Assembly: GCA_030705745.1 (NCBI GenBank)
Contig: JAUZPT010000180.1
Coordinates: forward strand, 1-6,340
Origin: Bacillota bacterium
GTDB taxonomy: Bacteria; Bacillota; Bacilli; Bacillales; Cytobacillaceae
Length of the DNA stretch: 6,340 nt
Direction of reading: 5' to 3'
In this document: positions 5,657 through 6,340 of the stretch, one piece after another
How positions within the stretch are numbered: the stretch's first letter is position 1
How the letters are laid out: each line of letters opens with the position of its first letter
Translations under genes and position numbers: made by a program
The notes under the pieces: model-generated
What the model saw: only the letters and a program-made list of their open reading frames with translations
Told to the model about the DNA's origin: nothing
Database searches by the model: none

Positions 5657-6100
5657 ATGCCAAATAAATTAGTTGATTCAGTTAATGTACAAGTTGCCAA
5701 CTTCACTGTCATGTATGAAAAGCTTCACCATTTTCATTGGTTCGTCAAAGGACATCATTTCTTTGAACTTCATAAAAAATTTGAAGAATTGTATACGGAA
5801 GCAAGCCTTCATCTTGATGAGATCGCCGAGCGCCTGCTGATTAAAGGTGATGTACCTATTTCAACCTTAAAGGAATGTTTGTCTTTGGCAACTATTAAAG
5901 AGGCATCAGGGAATGAAAAAACAGAAAATCAAATGGTTCAGACAACAGTAAACGATTTCTCGCAAATGATGGAAGAAATTAAAGAAACGATCTCCTTAGC
6001 AGAAGAAGAGGACGATGCGGTAACGGCCGATATGTTCACCGAAATTGCCGAAAGCCTAGGAAAACATGTGTGGATGTTAACAGCCTTTTTGGGAAAATAA
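5657..6100 (+). CDS. dps: Dps ferritin-like DNA-protection protein
   Basis: Dps forms a 12-subunit shell that oxidises and stores iron using peroxide and protects DNA in stress and stationary phase. The 147-residue protein shows the Dps ferroxidase signature at the subunit interface: H27 (FHWFVKG), H39 (FELHKKF), E43, and D54 with E58 (HLDEIAERL). Spacing matches Listeria Dps (H31, H43, D47, D58, E62), with Glu in place of the Asp at the third site. There is no lysine-rich N-terminal tail of the E. coli type. An upstream frame is open to 5480, but that region is intergenic and ytzI. An ATG at 5651 abuts GGAGGG, whereas the ATG at 5657 has correct spacing of about 6 nt. Regulation by sigma-B is indicated by the promoter just upstream. 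Confidence 0.93.
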   Translation: MPNKLVDSVNVQVANFTVMYEKLHHFHWFVKGHHFFELHKKFEELYTEASLHLDEIAERLLIKGDVPISTLKECLSLATIKEASGNEKTENQMVQTTVNDFSQMMEEIKETISLAEEEDDAVTADMFTEIAESLGKHVWMLTAFLGK

Positions 6101-6101
6101 T

Positions 6102-6134
6102 AAAACAGCCTGTGCGATTGGTGCAGGCTGTTTT
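6102..6134 (+). terminator. Terminator of dps
   Basis: AAAACAGCCTG (6102-6112) pairs with CAGGCTGTTTT (6124-6134), an 11-bp stem that begins two bases after the dps stop. It is followed by a T-rich tail (TTTTATTTCT). Confidence 0.88.
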
Positions 6135-6152
6135 ATTTCTATTGTACAATGC

Positions 6153-6178
6153 AAAAAGAAGCTGATTTATCCAGCTTC
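6153..6178 (-). terminator. Terminator of the right-edge - strand gene
   Basis: On the - strand GAAGCTG (6178-6172), a 7-nt loop and CAGCTTC (6164-6158) are followed by five T residues (6157-6153). It lies 24 nt after the stop codon at 6202. Confidence 0.8.
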
Positions 6179-6201
6179 CTTTGTCTATTAGTATGTATTG
6201 G

Positions 6202-6340
6202 TTAGTGGATATTTCTGGGATGAAAGGATGGAAACCTTTGTTGCTGATATTCCTCCTGTGCAAATTTCCCCTTTAAACTTTCTATCAAGTACAATCCCAT
6301 TAAATCATATAGTTCTTGTTTATCCATTTCTTGAAGCAAA
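6202..6340 (-). CDS. C-terminal end of an unidentified protein
   Basis: A - strand frame enters from the right edge and ends at TAA (6204-6202). It encodes at least 45 residues ending in FHPRNIH. The visible part is hydrophilic and predicted helical (KQELYDLMGLYLIESLKG, then KFAQEEYQQQRFP). An in-frame ATG at 6327-6325 would give 41 residues but has only a weak AAGAA before it, so the start may lie outside the window. The terminator at 6153-6178 and the clean stop support a real gene. I do not recognise the family. A second - strand frame across 6036-6263 overlaps dps and its terminator and is rejected. Confidence 0.6.
   Translation of the reverse strand, partial: LLQEMDKQELYDLMGLYLIESLKGKFAQEEYQQQRFPSFHPRNIH

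Noticed and set aside
6036..6263. - strand frame of 75 codons across the dps end and its terminator.
   Set aside because: It runs through two terminator hairpins and the dps coding end, while the neighbouring frame ending at 6202 has a better composition and a terminator.

Overview
The window looks like an ordinary chromosomal stretch from a Bacillaceae (Bacillus-like) bacterium. Supporting signs are moderate-to-low GC, strong AAAGGAG/GGAGG ribosome binding sites, U-tailed hairpin terminators, a sigma-B-type promoter, and a gene set (menC, ythAB, ytiB, ytjA/yidD, luxS, ytzI, dps) that I recall as lying together in the luxS region of Bacillus subtilis. I see no mobile element, CRISPR array, rRNA or tRNA. 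No species can be named from this sequence.

Layout. At the left edge (1-945, +) is the 3' part of menC, which makes o-succinylbenzoate for menaquinone. Facing it on the - strand is a block of ythA (2301-3662), ythB (1248-2288) and a 53-residue four-cysteine DUF1540 protein (1004-1165). ythA and ythB encode a cytochrome bd-type quinol oxidase and are only 12 nt apart. The 261-bp divergent gap between ythA and ytiB is the most structured non-coding part of the window. It carries a - strand intrinsic terminator upstream of ythA, three dyad-symmetric elements, and a good promoter for ytiB. ytiB (3924-4496, +) is a beta-carbonic anhydrase that converges on yidD/ytjA (4510-4740, -), and a single 12-bp hairpin contains both stop codons. 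luxS (4883-5356, +) diverges from yidD. It converges on a small membrane protein of the YtzI type (5395-5553, -), again with a shared terminator. dps (5657-6100, +) diverges from ytzI behind a near-consensus sigma-B promoter. The right edge holds the C-terminal end of an unrecognised - strand gene (6202-6340) with its own terminator.

How the genes fit together. MenC feeds menaquinone synthesis, and menaquinol is the expected electron donor of the YthAB oxidase, so the left half has a respiratory theme. YidD helps YidC/Oxa1-type membrane protein insertion. LuxS detoxifies S-ribosylhomocysteine, releasing homocysteine and the AI-2 precursor. Dps stores iron and protects DNA under general stress. 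Orientation alternates, so apart from ythAB (and perhaps the DUF1540 gene) these look like independent transcription units. No clearly new multi-gene system is visible. The best leads are the regulatory architecture upstream of ythA/ytiB, the small cysteine protein downstream of the oxidase, and the unnamed gene at the right edge.
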